Notes: generated by a model from the letters alone, not told the origin. A stretch of 64,000 bases of DNA from Sphingosinicella ginsenosidimutans (GCF_007995055.1 NZ_VOQQ01000001.1:930001-994000); one strand, 5' to 3'. Positions 54,440 to 64,000 are shown, counted from the first letter of the stretch. Made by a program: numbers and translations.

Positions 54440-54994
54440 CTATCCGCGATGTCGGCGTTGGGCGGCATGCCACTCGCGCACCGCGTTCAGCGTGTTGGTG
54501 ACATGGTGCTGCCAGTCCATGTCGGAGAAGGAATAGATGATCCGCCCATCGGGGGCGATCACATAGGAGGTCCGGCTGGTCATGTCCTGCCGTCCGGGCG
54601 TGAGAGACACGTCATAGGCGCGGATCGTGTCCGCCGTGGCGGTGGCGACCGGAAAGGCGTTGCGGCAAGCCTCGACCGAGAAGCGGGTCAGCGCCTCCTG
54701 CCCATCCGCCGACATGCCGATCACCCGCGCGCCGGCGGCGCGGAACTGCGCGGCGGCTTCCGAAAAGGCATGGGCTTCCAGCGTGCATCCCGTGGTGAAG
54801 GCCCGCGGGAAGAAATAGAGGACGACCGGCCCATGGCGGAGCTGCTCGGCCAGGTGCAGTCGGAACGGGCGACCCGCAAGTGCGCCGGTGGTGGTGAAAT
54901 CGGGCGCGCGCACCCCGGTCTGGAGCGCCGGGACGGCGGCGCTGGGCGCCATCGCGAGCGCGGCGACGACGGCAAGATAGCGGATCATTCGCAT
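54440..54994 (-). CDS. Peroxiredoxin, exported (BCP/PrxQ-like)
   Basis: A 184-residue thiol peroxidase with signal peptide (MRMIRYLAVVAALAMAPSAA). The active site reads LYFFPRAFTTGCTLEAHAF, with the peroxidatic Cys; a second Cys follows in FSVEACRNAFPVA. GVRAPDFTTTGALAGRPF is the family start. It would reduce hydrogen peroxide and organic peroxides in the periplasm. Divergent from the hybrid kinase. Confidence 0.92.
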   Translation of the reverse strand: MRMIRYLAVVAALAMAPSAAVPALQTGVRAPDFTTTGALAGRPFRLHLAEQLRHGPVVLYFFPRAFTTGCTLEAHAFSEAAAQFRAAGARVIGMSADGQEALTRFSVEACRNAFPVATATADTIRAYDVSLTPGRQDMTSRTSYVIAPDGRIIYSFSDMDWQHHVTNTLNAVREWHAAQRRHRG

Positions 54995-55135
54995 CTGGAG
55001 ACTCCTCGGCTGAAATGGCCTGGAACAAGGCCCGCACTAGCGTCGTATGTGGAATCCTGCCAGTCCGGTGGAACATTACGCATCCAACCCATGTTATTGT
55101 CTGGGAGAGGGTGCGTCCGGCAGTTGAAAATCTAT

Positions 55136-56716
55136 ATGACCAATGGAGAGCCGGAAACCGATATCGGCGACGCAAGGGCGTTCGACGAAGGCGAACAATT
55201 CCGCGCGCTCGTGCAGAGCGTCCACGATTATGCGATCTTCATGCTCGACGCCGACGGCTATGTCGCCAGCTGGAACCCGGGGGCCGAGCGGATCAAGGGC
55301 TATAAGGCCGGCGAGATCATCGGCCAGCATTTCTCCCGCTTCTACACCGAAGAGGATCGCGCGAACGGCGAGCCCGCGCGGGCGCTCGCGACCGCGGGCA
55401 ACGAAGGCAAGTTCGAAAAGGAAGTCTGGCGCTGCCGCAAGGATGGCAGCCGTTTCTGGGCCAGCGTCGTCATCGATCCGATCCGCGACGATGACGGGAC
55501 GGTGATCGGGTTCGCCAAGATCACCCGGGACATCACCGAACGCCGCGACGCGCAGCAGGAGCTGGAGCGGGCGCGCGAGGCGCTCGCGCAGGCGCAGAAG
55601 ATGGAGGCGGTCGGCCGGCTGACCGGCGGCGTCGCCCATGATTTCAACAATCTGCTGACCGTGATCCGCGCATCGGTGGACATGTTGCGACGGCCCGGCC
55701 TCGCCGCCGAGAAGCGCGAGCGCTATCTGTCGGCGATTTCGGACACCGCCGACCGGGCGTCGCTGCTCACCGGGCAGCTCCTCGTCTTCGCCAGGCGCCA
55801 GCCGCTGCACAATGAGCGGTTCGCGATCGCGCCCCGGGTCGAGCGGATGCGGCAGATCCTCGCGACGACACTCGGCTCGCCGATCCGGCTGATCCTCGAC
55901 CTGGCCGAGGATTCGGGCACTGTCTTTTCCGATCCGACGCAGTTCGAAACCGCGATCCTCAACATGGCGATCAACGCGCGCGACGCGATGCCGAGCGGGG
56001 GTCAACTGAGGATTTCGGCGCGCCGCGTCGAAGGGGCGCCGACCGCCGCCGGCCAGGTCCGCGAGGGGCCGTTCGTGGCGGTCGCCGTCGAGGACAATGG
56101 AATCGGAATCGACGACGAGACCCAGGCACGGATGTTCGAGCCATTCTTCACGACCAAGGCCATCGGCAAGGGCACCGGGCTGGGGCTCAGCCAGGTCTAT
56201 GGCTTCGTCAAGACATCGGAAGGCGAGGTGACCGTCCAGAGCAGCCTCGGCGAGGGCGCGCGGTTCACCCTCTATCTCCCCCTCGTCGGGGAGGAAGCAG
56301 GCCCGGACGCCGGGAGCGACGAGGAGGCCGATCGAGCCGCCACGCCGATCGCCCGGCAGCGAATCCTGCTCGTCGAAGACAATGAGGAGGTGGGCACCTT
56401 CGCCAGCGGCCTGCTTGGCGAGCTTGGCCAGGACGTCGTGTGGGCGCACAACGCGGTCGAGGCGCTTGCCGCGCTCGATGCCGACGAGGGCGCGTTCGAC
56501 CTGGTCTTTTCCGACGTGGTGATGCCGGGCGACAATGGCGTCCTCCTTGCCCAGGAGGTGCGTCGCCGCTGGCCGGCGCTCAGGGTCGTGCTCACCAGCG
56601 GCTACAGCCACGTCCTTGCCGAGGAGGGCAGCCACGGCTTCGAACTGCTCCGCAAGCCCTATTCGGTGGACTCGCTCGTCGCGATGATCGCCGGCCGATC
56701 CCGCCGCTCCGCCTAG
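55136..56716 (+). CDS. Hybrid sensor histidine kinase/response regulator
   Basis: A 526-residue soluble kinase. Residues 20-140 are a PAS domain ([52 protein letters not shown]). The HisKA box has His168 ([19 protein letters not shown]). HATPase_c follows with [14 protein letters not shown] and [17 protein letters not shown] receiver domain ends the protein: [11 protein letters not shown] and [14 protein letters not shown] with the phospho-acceptor Asp. The start at 55136 lacks a strong ribosome site; an earlier ATG at 55091 is possible. Target unknown. Confidence 0.9.
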   Translation: MTNGEPETDIGDARAFDEGEQFRALVQSVHDYAIFMLDADGYVASWNPGAERIKGYKAGEIIGQHFSRFYTEEDRANGEPARALATAGNEGKFEKEVWRCRKDGSRFWASVVIDPIRDDDGTVIGFAKITRDITERRDAQQELERAREALAQAQKMEAVGRLTGGVAHDFNNLLTVIRASVDMLRRPGLAAEKRERYLSAISDTADRASLLTGQLLVFARRQPLHNERFAIAPRVERMRQILATTLGSPIRLILDLAEDSGTVFSDPTQFETAILNMAINARDAMPSGGQLRISARRVEGAPTAAGQVREGPFVAVAVEDNGIGIDDETQARMFEPFFTTKAIGKGTGLGLSQVYGFVKTSEGEVTVQSSLGEGARFTLYLPLVGEEAGPDAGSDEEADRAATPIARQRILLVEDNEEVGTFASGLLGELGQDVVWAHNAVEALAALDADEGAFDLVFSDVVMPGDNGVLLAQEVRRRWPALRVVLTSGYSHVLAEEGSHGFELLRKPYSVDSLVAMIAGRSRRSA

Positions 56717-56808
56717 CCCCGCGCGCGTCCTGCGCCGCGTCCCCGTGCGCCCGCGTTTCGCCGCCGCGGGGGTGCAATCGATTGCGGCCGCTGATAACGG
56801 CATCGCGG

Positions 56809-57516
56809 ATGAAACGCGCGCTTCGATCCGCCTTGGCCCTCTCGCTCGGCCTGATCGCCGGCTGCGACGGCCATGCCGTCGATTTCGTGCATCCTCGCCC
56901 GTCCATCGTCGCGCCCGAGTTGGCACGCTTCGGCTATGACGACAATCAGGTGGGATGCGTCGCCGCGCGGCTTGGCGCGAGCCTCAGCGTCCATCGCCTG
57001 CGCGATCTCGCCACCGCCGCCGGCGCGGTGCGGCAGGGCTATTACGATCCGGCGCGCCTGACGCCGCGCGATTTCCGCTGGGTCGCCGCGACGATGCCGG
57101 CCGCCGCGATCCGCGCCGCTGTGGACGACGCCAACCAGGCCTGCGGGGTCTCCGCGGCGGTCGCGCCGCCGCCGATCGTCGCGCTCGCGCCGCCCTCCCC
57201 GGCCGAGCCCGAGCCCGCCTGGCTCAACCTCGGCCGCGCCGATTCGGGCCAATCGATCGCGGTCGATGCCGCATCGATCGAGCGATCGGGGACGACCGGC
57301 ACCGCCTGGTTCCGGATGACGGATCCGGGCGCCGATCCGAGCCCCGACATCTTCCACCTCGTGATCGATTGCCAGGCGCACACGATCAACGCGACCGAGC
57401 GGCGGCGGCTGGACGCCCAGGGCCGCGTCGTCGAGACGCGGACCTATCCCGACAATCCGCTGCCGGTGGAGAACGGGACGGTGATGCAGATCGCCTGGCT
57501 GTCGATGTGCACCTAG
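56809..57516 (+). CDS. Lipoprotein, hypothetical (235 residues)
   Basis: Signal with lipobox LIAGC (ALRSALALSLGLIAGCDGHA). The mature protein has APELARFGYDDNQVGCVAAR, LTPRDFRWVAATMPAAAIRA, a Pro-rich link and a C-terminal domain with NLGRADSGQSIAVDAASIER. Four further Cys. The C-terminal domain resembles surface-adhesion or SPOR-free envelope folds but is not identified. Confidence 0.75.
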   Translation: MKRALRSALALSLGLIAGCDGHAVDFVHPRPSIVAPELARFGYDDNQVGCVAARLGASLSVHRLRDLATAAGAVRQGYYDPARLTPRDFRWVAATMPAAAIRAAVDDANQACGVSAAVAPPPIVALAPPSPAEPEPAWLNLGRADSGQSIAVDAASIERSGTTGTAWFRMTDPGADPSPDIFHLVIDCQAHTINATERRRLDAQGRVVETRTYPDNPLPVENGTVMQIAWLSMCT

Positions 57517-57523
57517 GCGAAGG

Positions 57524-58549
57524 CTAGGCTGAGCGCCGCTCCAGCGCGTGGGCGGCCTCGTCGGTGAGCTGGCCCAGGATGTCAGCGACGCTCGCTTCTT
57601 CCTTCACCATCCCGACCGACTGGCCGGCCATCACCGATCCGGTCTCGACATCGCCGTCGATCACCGCGCGGCGCAGCGCGCCGGCCCAATAATGCTCGAT
57701 CTGGAGCTGCGCCTCGGCCATCTCGACCTTCTCCTCGTCGAGAAGCTGCGCGACCTCGCGCTGCTTGGCGGCAAAGCTCTCCATCTCGCGATTCTTGAGC
57801 GCGCGGACCGGGATCACCGGCAGGCGCGGGTCGATCTGCACGCTCGTCACGGCATCGCGGGCCGAGGCGCGGATGAACGCCTTCTTGAAATTCGGATGGG
57901 CGATGCATTCGTGCGCGCAGACGAAGCGGGTGCCGAGCTGCACGCCCGCCGCCCCCATTTCGAGATAGCCGGCGATCGCGCCGCCATGGCCGATGCCGCC
58001 GGCGACGAAGATCGGCACCTCGTGGGCGAGCGGCGGCAGGATTTCCTGCGCGAGCACCGAGGTCGAGACCGGGCCGATATGGCCGCCGGCCTCCATGCCT
58101 TCGATCACCAGCGCATCGACGCCGGAGCGGATCAGCTTCTTCGCCAGCGCCAGCGCCGGGGCGAAGCAGATCAGCCTGGCGCCATTGCCCTTGATCCGCT
58201 CGATCGCGCCCGGCGGCGGCAGGCCGCCGGCGAGCACGACGTGGGAGACCCCATGCTTCGCGCACACGTCGATCAGCTCGCTGAGCTGCGGATGCATGGT
58301 GATGAGGTTGACGCCGAAGGGACGGTCCGTCAGCGCCTTCGTCCCCGCGATCTCGGCATCGAGCAGGTCCGGCGTCATCGCACCGCAGGCGATCACCCCG
58401 AACGCCCCTGCATTGGAGAGCGCGGAGACCAGATGGCGCTCCGAAATCCAGCTCATCGCGCCGCCGAGGATCGCGGTCTCGCAACCGAGAAATCCGGCGC
58501 CGCGCGCCATCAGGCGAGCGAGGCGATCGTGGCCGATCCGCTCGCTCAC
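57524..58549 (-). CDS. NAD(P)H-dependent flavin oxidoreductase / nitronate monooxygenase family
   Basis: A 341-residue FMN-dependent TIM-barrel enzyme. Seen: FLGCETAILGGAMSWISERH, ALSNAGAFGVIACGAMTPDL, SHVVLAGGLPPPGAIERIKG, VDALVIEGMEAGGHIGP (with the catalytic His region) and PIFVAGGIGHGGAIAGYLEM then GAAGVQLGTRF. Members oxidise nitronates or reduce quinones and enoyl compounds; the subgroup is not clear. Overlaps lysC by ATGA, so it is probably cotranscribed. Confidence 0.88.
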   Translation of the reverse strand: MSERIGHDRLARLMARGAGFLGCETAILGGAMSWISERHLVSALSNAGAFGVIACGAMTPDLLDAEIAGTKALTDRPFGVNLITMHPQLSELIDVCAKHGVSHVVLAGGLPPPGAIERIKGNGARLICFAPALALAKKLIRSGVDALVIEGMEAGGHIGPVSTSVLAQEILPPLAHEVPIFVAGGIGHGGAIAGYLEMGAAGVQLGTRFVCAHECIAHPNFKKAFIRASARDAVTSVQIDPRLPVIPVRALKNREMESFAAKQREVAQLLDEEKVEMAEAQLQIEHYWAGALRRAVIDGDVETGSVMAGQSVGMVKEEASVADILGQLTDEAAHALERRSA

Positions 58550-59784
58550 GCGGCGTCCTCCGCATCGAGGCCGTAGGCGGTGTGGAGGACGCGCACCGCA
58601 AGCTCGGTATATTCCTCGGGAATCAGCACGCTCACCTTGATCTCCGAGGTCGTGATCGCGACGATGTTGATGCCGCGATCGGCGAGCGTCCTGAACATGG
58701 TCGCGGCGATGCCGGCATTGGAGCGCATGCCGACGCCGACCGCGCTCACCTTCACGACATTGGTGTCGGTGAGGATTTCGGTGAAGCCGATCTCTCCCCT
58801 AATCTGTTCCAGCTCGGCGGCGGCATGGGCGAGCGAGGCGGTCGGCACGGTGAAGGTGAGGTCGCTCGCCTCGCCGGGGCGCGGGATATTCTGGACGATC
58901 ATGTCGACATTGATGTTCGCCTCGGCGAGCGGCCCGAAGACCGCGGCGACGACGCCGGGGCGATCGGGGATGCCGGTCAGGGTGACGCGCGCCTCGTTCT
59001 TGTCATAGGCGATGCCGGTGATGACGTTGCGTTCCATATCATTGTCCTCAAGCGCCTCGTCCCCGACGATCATCGTCCCGGGCCGGTCCTCGAAGGAAGA
59101 GAGGACCTGGAGAGGCATGTTGGTGCGCATGGCGAGGCCGACAGAGCGGGTCTGGAGCACCTTGGCGCCGACACTGGCGAGCTCCAGCATCTCCTCATAG
59201 GTGACGGTGGAAAGCTTGCGCGCGCGCGGCACGATGCGCGGATCGGTGGTGTAGACGCCGTCGACATCGGTGTAGATGTCGCAGCGATCGGCCTTCATCG
59301 CGGCGGCGAGCGCGACCGCCGACGTGTCCGAGCCGCCACGCCCCAGGGTCGCGACGTCGCCGTCGGCGGTGACGCCCTGGAATCCGGGGATGACCGCGAT
59401 GCCGCCCTGCGCGAACACGCCCTCCAGCACCGCGGCATCGATTCCCTCGATCAGGGCGGCGGCGTGGCCGGAGGCGCGGATCGGGAGCTGCCAGCCCATG
59501 TAGGAACGGGCATTGGTTCCCATGCCTTGCAGCGTGATCGCGAGCAGGCCCGACGTGACCTGCTCCCCGCTCGCCACCACCACGTCATATTCGCGCGGAT
59601 CGTAGAGCGAGGCGGCCTCGCGGCAGAACTGGATCAGCCGGTCGGTCTCCCCCGCCATCGCCGAGACGACGACCGCGACCTGGTTCCCGCGCTCCGCCTC
59701 GCGCTTCACAAGGCCGGCGACATGGCGGATCCGCTCGATGCCGGCCATCGAGGTGCCGCCGAATTTCATAACGATGCGGGCCAT
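58546..59784 (-). CDS. lysC: Aspartate kinase LysC
   Basis: Phosphorylates aspartate, the first step to Lys, Met and Thr. 412 residues, normal for a monofunctional enzyme. Seen: IVMKFGGTSMAGIERIRHVA at the start, GRGGSDTSAVALAAAM and DIYTDVDGVYTTDP, then two ACT domains (ARVTLTGIPDRPGVVAAVF and VKVSAVGVGMRSNAGIAATM). The ACT domains imply feedback by lysine or threonine. Start at 59784; the longer frame crosses into the ubiG promoter. Confidence 0.97.
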   Translation of the reverse strand: MARIVMKFGGTSMAGIERIRHVAGLVKREAERGNQVAVVVSAMAGETDRLIQFCREAASLYDPREYDVVVASGEQVTSGLLAITLQGMGTNARSYMGWQLPIRASGHAAALIEGIDAAVLEGVFAQGGIAVIPGFQGVTADGDVATLGRGGSDTSAVALAAAMKADRCDIYTDVDGVYTTDPRIVPRARKLSTVTYEEMLELASVGAKVLQTRSVGLAMRTNMPLQVLSSFEDRPGTMIVGDEALEDNDMERNVITGIAYDKNEARVTLTGIPDRPGVVAAVFGPLAEANINVDMIVQNIPRPGEASDLTFTVPTASLAHAAAELEQIRGEIGFTEILTDTNVVKVSAVGVGMRSNAGIAATMFRTLADRGINIVAITTSEIKVSVLIPEEYTELAVRVLHTAYGLDAEDAA

Positions 59785-59837
59785 GCGCGCTGCCGAAAGA
59801 CGTGGGAAAGAAGTGGCGGCCCTGATAGGGAGCGGCC

Positions 59838-60572
59838 ATGGCTCATGCAAGCGAGGCAAGCGTCACCGTCGATCCACGGGAAGCCGCGCATTTCGGCGCG
59901 CTCGCCGCGGAATGGTGGGACCCCAGGGGGTCGTCGGCGATGCTCCACAAGCTCGGCCCGGCGCGGCTGTCCTATATCCGCGCGCGGATCGACCAGCATT
60001 GGGGCGGCGACGAGCATGGCCTGAGGCCGCTCGCCGGCAAGCGCGCGGCGGATGTCGGCTGCGGCGCCGGCTTGGTCGCGGAGCCGCTGGCACGGCTTGG
60101 GGCCGAGGTCACCGGGATCGACGCGGCCGCGGAGAATGTCGCCGCGGCGAAGGCCCATGCGGCGGGACAGGGCCTCGCGATCGATTATCGCGCCGGCGGG
60201 ATCGAGGCGCTGGATGGCCCCTACGACCTCGTCACCTGCCTTGAGGTGGTTGAGCATGTGGCGGACGTCGACGCTTTCCTGGCGGGCCTTGCCGGCGCGC
60301 TGGCGCCGGGCGGCCTGCTGATCCTTTCCACCCCGAACCGCACGACCTTGTCGAAGCTCGCGCTGATCACGATCGGCGAAGGCACCGGGCAGATCCCGAA
60401 GGGCACGCACGACTGGACCAGGTTCTTGACCCCCGATGAGCTGACCGCCCGGCTTGCCGCCCTGGGCCTGGACGTGACGGATGTGACCGGCCTCGGCTGG
60501 TCCCCGACACGGGGATTCCAGCTGAGCGTCGATACGTCGCTCAACTACCTGATCGCGGCGAAGCGGGCCTAG
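59838..60572 (+). CDS. ubiG: Ubiquinone O-methyltransferase UbiG
   Basis: Carries out both O-methylation steps of ubiquinone synthesis. 244 residues. Seen: EAAHFGALAAEWWDPRGSSA at the start, RAADVGCGAGLVAEPLARLG (SAM motif I), DLVTCLEVVEHVADVDAFLA and GGLLILSTPNRTTLSKLALI. Divergent from lysC with a 53-base gap. Its stop overlaps the M20 gene convergently. Confidence 0.95.
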   Translation: MAHASEASVTVDPREAAHFGALAAEWWDPRGSSAMLHKLGPARLSYIRARIDQHWGGDEHGLRPLAGKRAADVGCGAGLVAEPLARLGAEVTGIDAAAENVAAAKAHAAGQGLAIDYRAGGIEALDGPYDLVTCLEVVEHVADVDAFLAGLAGALAPGGLLILSTPNRTTLSKLALITIGEGTGQIPKGTHDWTRFLTPDELTARLAALGLDVTDVTGLGWSPTRGFQLSVDTSLNYLIAAKRA

Positions 60573-61867
60573 CGCGCCTCGCGGCTCAGCCGCGTCATCA
60601 GGATCGCCGCGCGCGTCGCCTGCCGGGGCAGGCTGGAGAGGGCGATCCACTCGCCCTCGGCGTGGCTTGCGCCGCCGGCCGCGCCCATGCCGGCGAGGGT
60701 GTCGGCGTCGGCGGCGACGAAGCTCGAATCCGCGGCGCCGCGCCTGGCGGGATCATATTCGGGCATCTCGGGAAGACCGAGATCGCGGTTGACGGCGTTC
60801 AGCCGTGCGAGAAGCGCGCGGTTGCCGGCGGTCGGCGCCATGGGGGGATAGCCGTCCCCGGCGAAGACCAGCTCGGCATCGGTCAGCGGCAGATGTCGCG
60901 CGACGATCGCCTGCATATGGGCGCGCACGCGGGCTTCCTGCCCGGCCGAGAGGGTGCGGATGTCGCCGCGGGCAATCGCAGTCTCGGCGACGATATTGGT
61001 CTTGCCCGACGCGGTGACCGCGAACCCGGCATCGTCGATCGAGGCCGGCGTGCCACCGGCAATGACGCCGACATTGTAGGTAAGATTGGGCTCCGGCAGC
61101 TCGCGGCGGAAACTGTCGAGGATCCGGGCGATCTCGTAGATCGCGCCGCAGCCAAGGCCGGGGCCGCACACGCCCGAGCTGTGGCCGGTGCGGCCGTGGG
61201 CGGTCAGCGTCCAGCTCGTCGAGCTGCGCCGCGCGACGGTGCCGTAATCGCGGCCGTCCTCGCGCGCGAGATTCTCGAACTCGAGCGCGACATCGGCCCA
61301 TCGGCCGGCCTCGATCAGGTCGCGGCGCGCGGTCGCGATCGGCGCGCCGGGCCGTTCCTCGTCGCCGGTCATCACGACCATGATGTCCGCATCGTCGAGC
61401 GTGCCGGCCTGCTGCATCGCCCGAAGCGCCGCGATCGCGACGACATCGCCGCCCTTGCAATCGCCGACGCCGGGGCCGGTGGCGCGATCGCCGTCGCGGG
61501 TGAATCGCTGGAACGGCGAGGAGGGCTCGAACACCGTGTCGAGATGGCCGATGAGGAGGATGCGCTTGCCGCGGCCGTTGCCCCGGTGGGTGGCGACGAG
61601 ATGACCGGCGCGTCCCGTGGCGCTCATATCGACCCAGCGGACCTCGAAGCCGAGCGGCTCCAGCTCGGCGCGGACCATCTCGCCGACCGCGCGGACGCCA
61701 TCGAGGTTCAGCGTGCCGCTGTTGCGGTTCACCAGCCGCTCGAGCAGGGCGACGTTGCGGTCCGCGTCCTGCGTCACGGCGGCTGCGATGCGCCGTTCCT
61801 GGGGGCTGAGCTGTGCGGTCGCCGGCGCGGCCGCGGCGAGAAAGGCGAGGGCGGCGAGCATCTTCAT
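60569..61867 (-). CDS. M20 family metallopeptidase (carboxypeptidase G2-like), exported
   Basis: A 432-residue zinc hydrolase with a signal peptide (KMLAALAFLAAAAPATAQ). Seen: LLIGHLDTVFEP (metal His and Asp), GVGDCKGGDVVAIAA, VVMTGDEERPG (general-base Glu and metal Glu) and GASHAEGEWIALSSL with the last His. The dimerisation domain lies at about 215-330. The closest group is glutamate carboxypeptidase-like; the substrate is an N-acyl or peptide bond. The start at 61867 was chosen over an upstream GTG. Confidence 0.9.
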   Translation of the reverse strand: MKMLAALAFLAAAAPATAQLSPQERRIAAAVTQDADRNVALLERLVNRNSGTLNLDGVRAVGEMVRAELEPLGFEVRWVDMSATGRAGHLVATHRGNGRGKRILLIGHLDTVFEPSSPFQRFTRDGDRATGPGVGDCKGGDVVAIAALRAMQQAGTLDDADIMVVMTGDEERPGAPIATARRDLIEAGRWADVALEFENLAREDGRDYGTVARRSSTSWTLTAHGRTGHSSGVCGPGLGCGAIYEIARILDSFRRELPEPNLTYNVGVIAGGTPASIDDAGFAVTASGKTNIVAETAIARGDIRTLSAGQEARVRAHMQAIVARHLPLTDAELVFAGDGYPPMAPTAGNRALLARLNAVNRDLGLPEMPEYDPARRGAADSSFVAADADTLAGMGAAGGASHAEGEWIALSSLPRQATRAAILMTRLSREAR

Positions 61868-61900
61868 GCCCGCCACCCTAAAGGCTCACTCCCGCCCGGG

Positions 61901-62713
61901 TCAAAGCCCGACGTGGAACTCGTAGAACAGGCCGATGCCGCCGGAGAACTGATCGCGCGAGCCGAGATCGCGCACGATGGGCGAGCGCGCCGCATCGCCG
62001 ATCAACCGATCATAGCCGGCATAGCCGTAAAGGCCCCAATTGCGGCCGGTCCGCCAGGTGAGGCCCGACTGGACGCCGATGGCATGGGCGCCGCCGCCCG
62101 GCGGATCATAGGCTGGAAGTCCGCTCGCCAGCGCCGCCGCGGGGGTGACCCGGAAATAGGCGTCCTGATAGCGCCCGTTCGACAGCCGCACGCGCGGCCC
62201 GATCGAGAAGATGTAGCGATCCCGATCGCGAAGCACGAGATCGGCGCCGATATCGCCGATCAGACCCTTGTGCCCGCCGATCCCACGCCTCAGATCGCCG
62301 CGGATGCGGACATTGGGTCCGATCCACACCTGCGCGAAGCCGCCGACCTCGGCGGTGAAGCCGACATCGCCCACCGGCGCGCCGACATCCTGCTCCTCAC
62401 GCTTGGACTGGAAACTCACGACGGGGCCGATGTCGATCGGGCTGTCGCTGCCGAGCAGGCCGAAGCCGAACCCCTGATCGGGGGCCGAAAAGGGCATTGG
62501 CTGGCCCGGCCGGCGGATGCCGCCGATGAACATCGGATAGAGGCCGTAGCTGTCGGCGCCCGGATATTTGGGATAGACCTGCGGCCCGGCGCCGATGGTG
62601 ACGATATGGCCGCTGCCGGCGTCCTGGGCGGAAACCGGCGCGGCGGCGAGGCCGAAAAAGGCGGCCGCGAGGGCCGCTGCGGCGAAACCGTTGGGGCGGA
62701 TATATCTGGTCAT
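61901..62713 (-). CDS. MipA/OmpV family outer-membrane protein
   Basis: A 270-residue exported beta-barrel protein. Signal peptide GFAAAALAAAFFGLAAAPVSA. Seen: VTIGAGPQVYPKYPGADSYG, QGFGFGLLGSDSPIDIGPVV, alternating strands and a terminal aromatic signature GGIGLFYEFHVGL typical of outer-membrane barrels. MipA in other bacteria links murein synthases; OmpV is an immunogenic porin-like protein. Role here unknown. Alone on its strand with the M20 gene downstream. Confidence 0.9.
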   Translation of the reverse strand: MTRYIRPNGFAAAALAAAFFGLAAAPVSAQDAGSGHIVTIGAGPQVYPKYPGADSYGLYPMFIGGIRRPGQPMPFSAPDQGFGFGLLGSDSPIDIGPVVSFQSKREEQDVGAPVGDVGFTAEVGGFAQVWIGPNVRIRGDLRRGIGGHKGLIGDIGADLVLRDRDRYIFSIGPRVRLSNGRYQDAYFRVTPAAALASGLPAYDPPGGGAHAIGVQSGLTWRTGRNWGLYGYAGYDRLIGDAARSPIVRDLGSRDQFSGGIGLFYEFHVGL

Positions 62714-62797
62714 GGTCGGCTCAACGGCCATCCTCGCGGTTCGTTGCGGGGGCGGTCAAGTTGTGGCTGCGCCGTGGCCTGGACGCAACGCCCGCCC

Positions 62798-64000
62798 TCA
62801 CGCGAATTCCAGGATCACCGCATCGACGGCAAGGCTTTCGCCGGGCTTGGCGGCGATCGACTTCACGGTCCCGGCCTTCTCGGCGCGAAGGATGTTTTCC
62901 ATCTTCATCGCCTCGACCACCGCGAGCGGCTGCCCGGCCTCGACCATGTCGCCTTCCTTCACATCGAGCCGGGTCAGCAGCCCCGGCATCGGGCAGATCA
63001 GGAATTTCGACAGATCGGGCGGCACCTTCTCGATCATGTAGCGCGACAGTTCGGCGACATGGACGGGAAGGACATCGGCGACATGGCTCGCCCCGCGCGT
63101 CGTGAGGCGCCACTGGCGCCCCTGCCGCGCCACCTGGACGATGCGCATCCGACCATCGATCGTGCCCTTGAACAGGCCCTGGCCCGGGGGCAGCCGCCCG
63201 ATCAGCTCGTGCGGGCCGCTGTCGTCCAGATAGGCGAGCAAGCCGCCTTCGGTGGCTGCGATCCGCACGCGATGCTCGGCGCCGGCGAGCCGGACGACGC
63301 GCGTCTCGCCCGCCGGCGTCGCGGCGGCGGTGCCCGAAAGCTGGCCGCTGACCGCCCCGGCCCGCGCCTCGGCCTCACGGCCCGCGAGCGCCGCGACGAT
63401 GGCGAGATCGGCGATCAGCGAATCGTCGGCGGGCGCGCCCTGGAAGCCATCAGGATATTCTTCGGCGATGAAGCCTGTGGTGATGTTGCCCTCGCGGAAC
63501 CGGGGGTGCTGCATCAACGCGGAGAGGAAATCGACATTGTGGCCGATCCCCTCGATCCGGAAGGCGTCGAGCGCCTCGATCTGGGCATCGATCGCGGCGA
63601 GCCTGGTCGGCGCCCAGGTGATGAGCTTGGCGATCATCGGATCGTAGAACATCGAGACCTCACCGCCCTCGGCGACGCCATCGTCGACACGAACGACCAC
63701 CCCGCCCTCGCCGCGGGACGAAGCGCGGGCCGGCGGCTGGTAGCGTACGAGCCGGCCGGTGCTCGGAAGGAAGCCGCGATAGGGATCCTCGGCATAGACG
63801 CGGGTTTCGACCGACCAGCCGTCGATGCCGATATCGGCCTGCGTGAAGCCGAGCTTTTCGCCATAGGCGACGCGGATCATCTGCTCGACGAGATCGAGGC
63901 CGGTAATTTCCTCCGTCACCGGATGCTCGACCTGGAGACGGGTGTTCATCTCGAGGAAATAGAAGCTCTCGCCGGTTGGATCGGCGCCGGAGACGATGAG
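62798..64000 (-). CDS. Biotin-dependent acyl-CoA carboxylase alpha subunit, 3' part (5' end outside window)
   Basis: Frame is open through base 64000. Visible: EMNTRLQVEHPVTEEITGLD of the biotin carboxylase domain, YAEDPYRGFLPSTGRLVRYQ, a BT-like linking region (about the next 150 residues) and the C-terminal BCCP with PMPGLLTRLDVKEGDMVEAG and the biotinylated Lys in VVEAMKMENI. The BT region and size fit propionyl-CoA carboxylase alpha (PccA); methylcrotonyl- or acetyl-CoA-type remain possible. The partner beta subunit is not in the window. MipA follows 84 bases downstream. Confidence 0.93.
   Translation of the reverse strand, partial: LIVSGADPTGESFYFLEMNTRLQVEHPVTEEITGLDLVEQMIRVAYGEKLGFTQADIGIDGWSVETRVYAEDPYRGFLPSTGRLVRYQPPARASSRGEGGVVVRVDDGVAEGGEVSMFYDPMIAKLITWAPTRLAAIDAQIEALDAFRIEGIGHNVDFLSALMQHPRFREGNITTGFIAEEYPDGFQGAPADDSLIADLAIVAALAGREAEARAGAVSGQLSGTAAATPAGETRVVRLAGAEHRVRIAATEGGLLAYLDDSGPHELIGRLPPGQGLFKGTIDGRMRIVQVARQGRQWRLTTRGASHVADVLPVHVAELSRYMIEKVPPDLSKFLICPMPGLLTRLDVKEGDMVEAGQPLAVVEAMKMENILRAEKAGTVKSIAAKPGESLAVDAVILEFA

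Overview
The window is GC-rich chromosomal DNA of an alphaproteobacterium, most likely a sphingomonad. The evidence is family content: class I PHA synthase with a phasin, a CurA-type MDR reductase, a MipA/OmpV protein, DUF2171, many short accessory proteins of a kind I associate with sphingomonads, HisKA_2 kinase signalling and a tRNA-Ala(CGC). Genus and species cannot be fixed from this piece. Most computed reading frames are antisense or off-frame shadows caused by high GC; about 75 protein genes or gene remnants and two tRNAs are supported.

Bases 1-13,821 are core chromosome: the end of an RND efflux permease, DUF445, GNAT and YdeI-type proteins, murA, clpS, a PHA storage locus (phasin and phaC with TGCAGTGCA operator-like repeats), an acnA operon that includes an 86-residue membrane protein with an apparent CTG start, an MDR reductase, a DUF2171 protein and tRNA-Ala(CGC).

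Bases 13,805-25,828 look like a roughly 12 kb genomic island inserted in the 3' end of that tRNA. The last 17 bases of the tRNA, TCCCCTCAGCTCCACCA, are repeated exactly at 25,812-25,828. The left end carries hairpins, a YfbU-family gene, a divergent HEPN/Abi_2 gene preceded by a strongly folded terminator-like RNA, and joined remnants of a PurM-like gene and a tyrosine integrase. The rest is small-protein genes, a cold-shock protein, two paralogous operons with the same leader element, a transglutaminase-like protein, a CPA2 antiporter with a TrkA-N domain and a PAS/HisKA_2 kinase. The best candidate for an under-described system is the YfbU / structured RNA / Abi_2 module; the paralogous leader-controlled microprotein operons are second.

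Bases 25,829-64,000 are core again: a peptide/amino-acid operon (amidohydrolase, dipeptidase, ornithine-cyclodeaminase family), Nudix, SMP-30, dctA, tRNA-Glu(TTC), a periplasmic GH3 beta-glucosidase, recJ, glpX, a pseudouridine synthase with crcB, several lipoproteins, an acyl-CoA synthetase, an lgt-midA-GNAT-pgeF operon, a cystathionine gamma-synthase-type enzyme, a complete Mla-type lipid transport operon (permease, ATPase, MCE protein, auxiliary lipoprotein), a periplasmic peroxiredoxin, a hybrid kinase, lysC with a nitronate monooxygenase-type gene, ubiG, an M20 peptidase, MipA/OmpV and the 3' part of a biotin-dependent acyl-CoA carboxylase alpha subunit that runs off the window.
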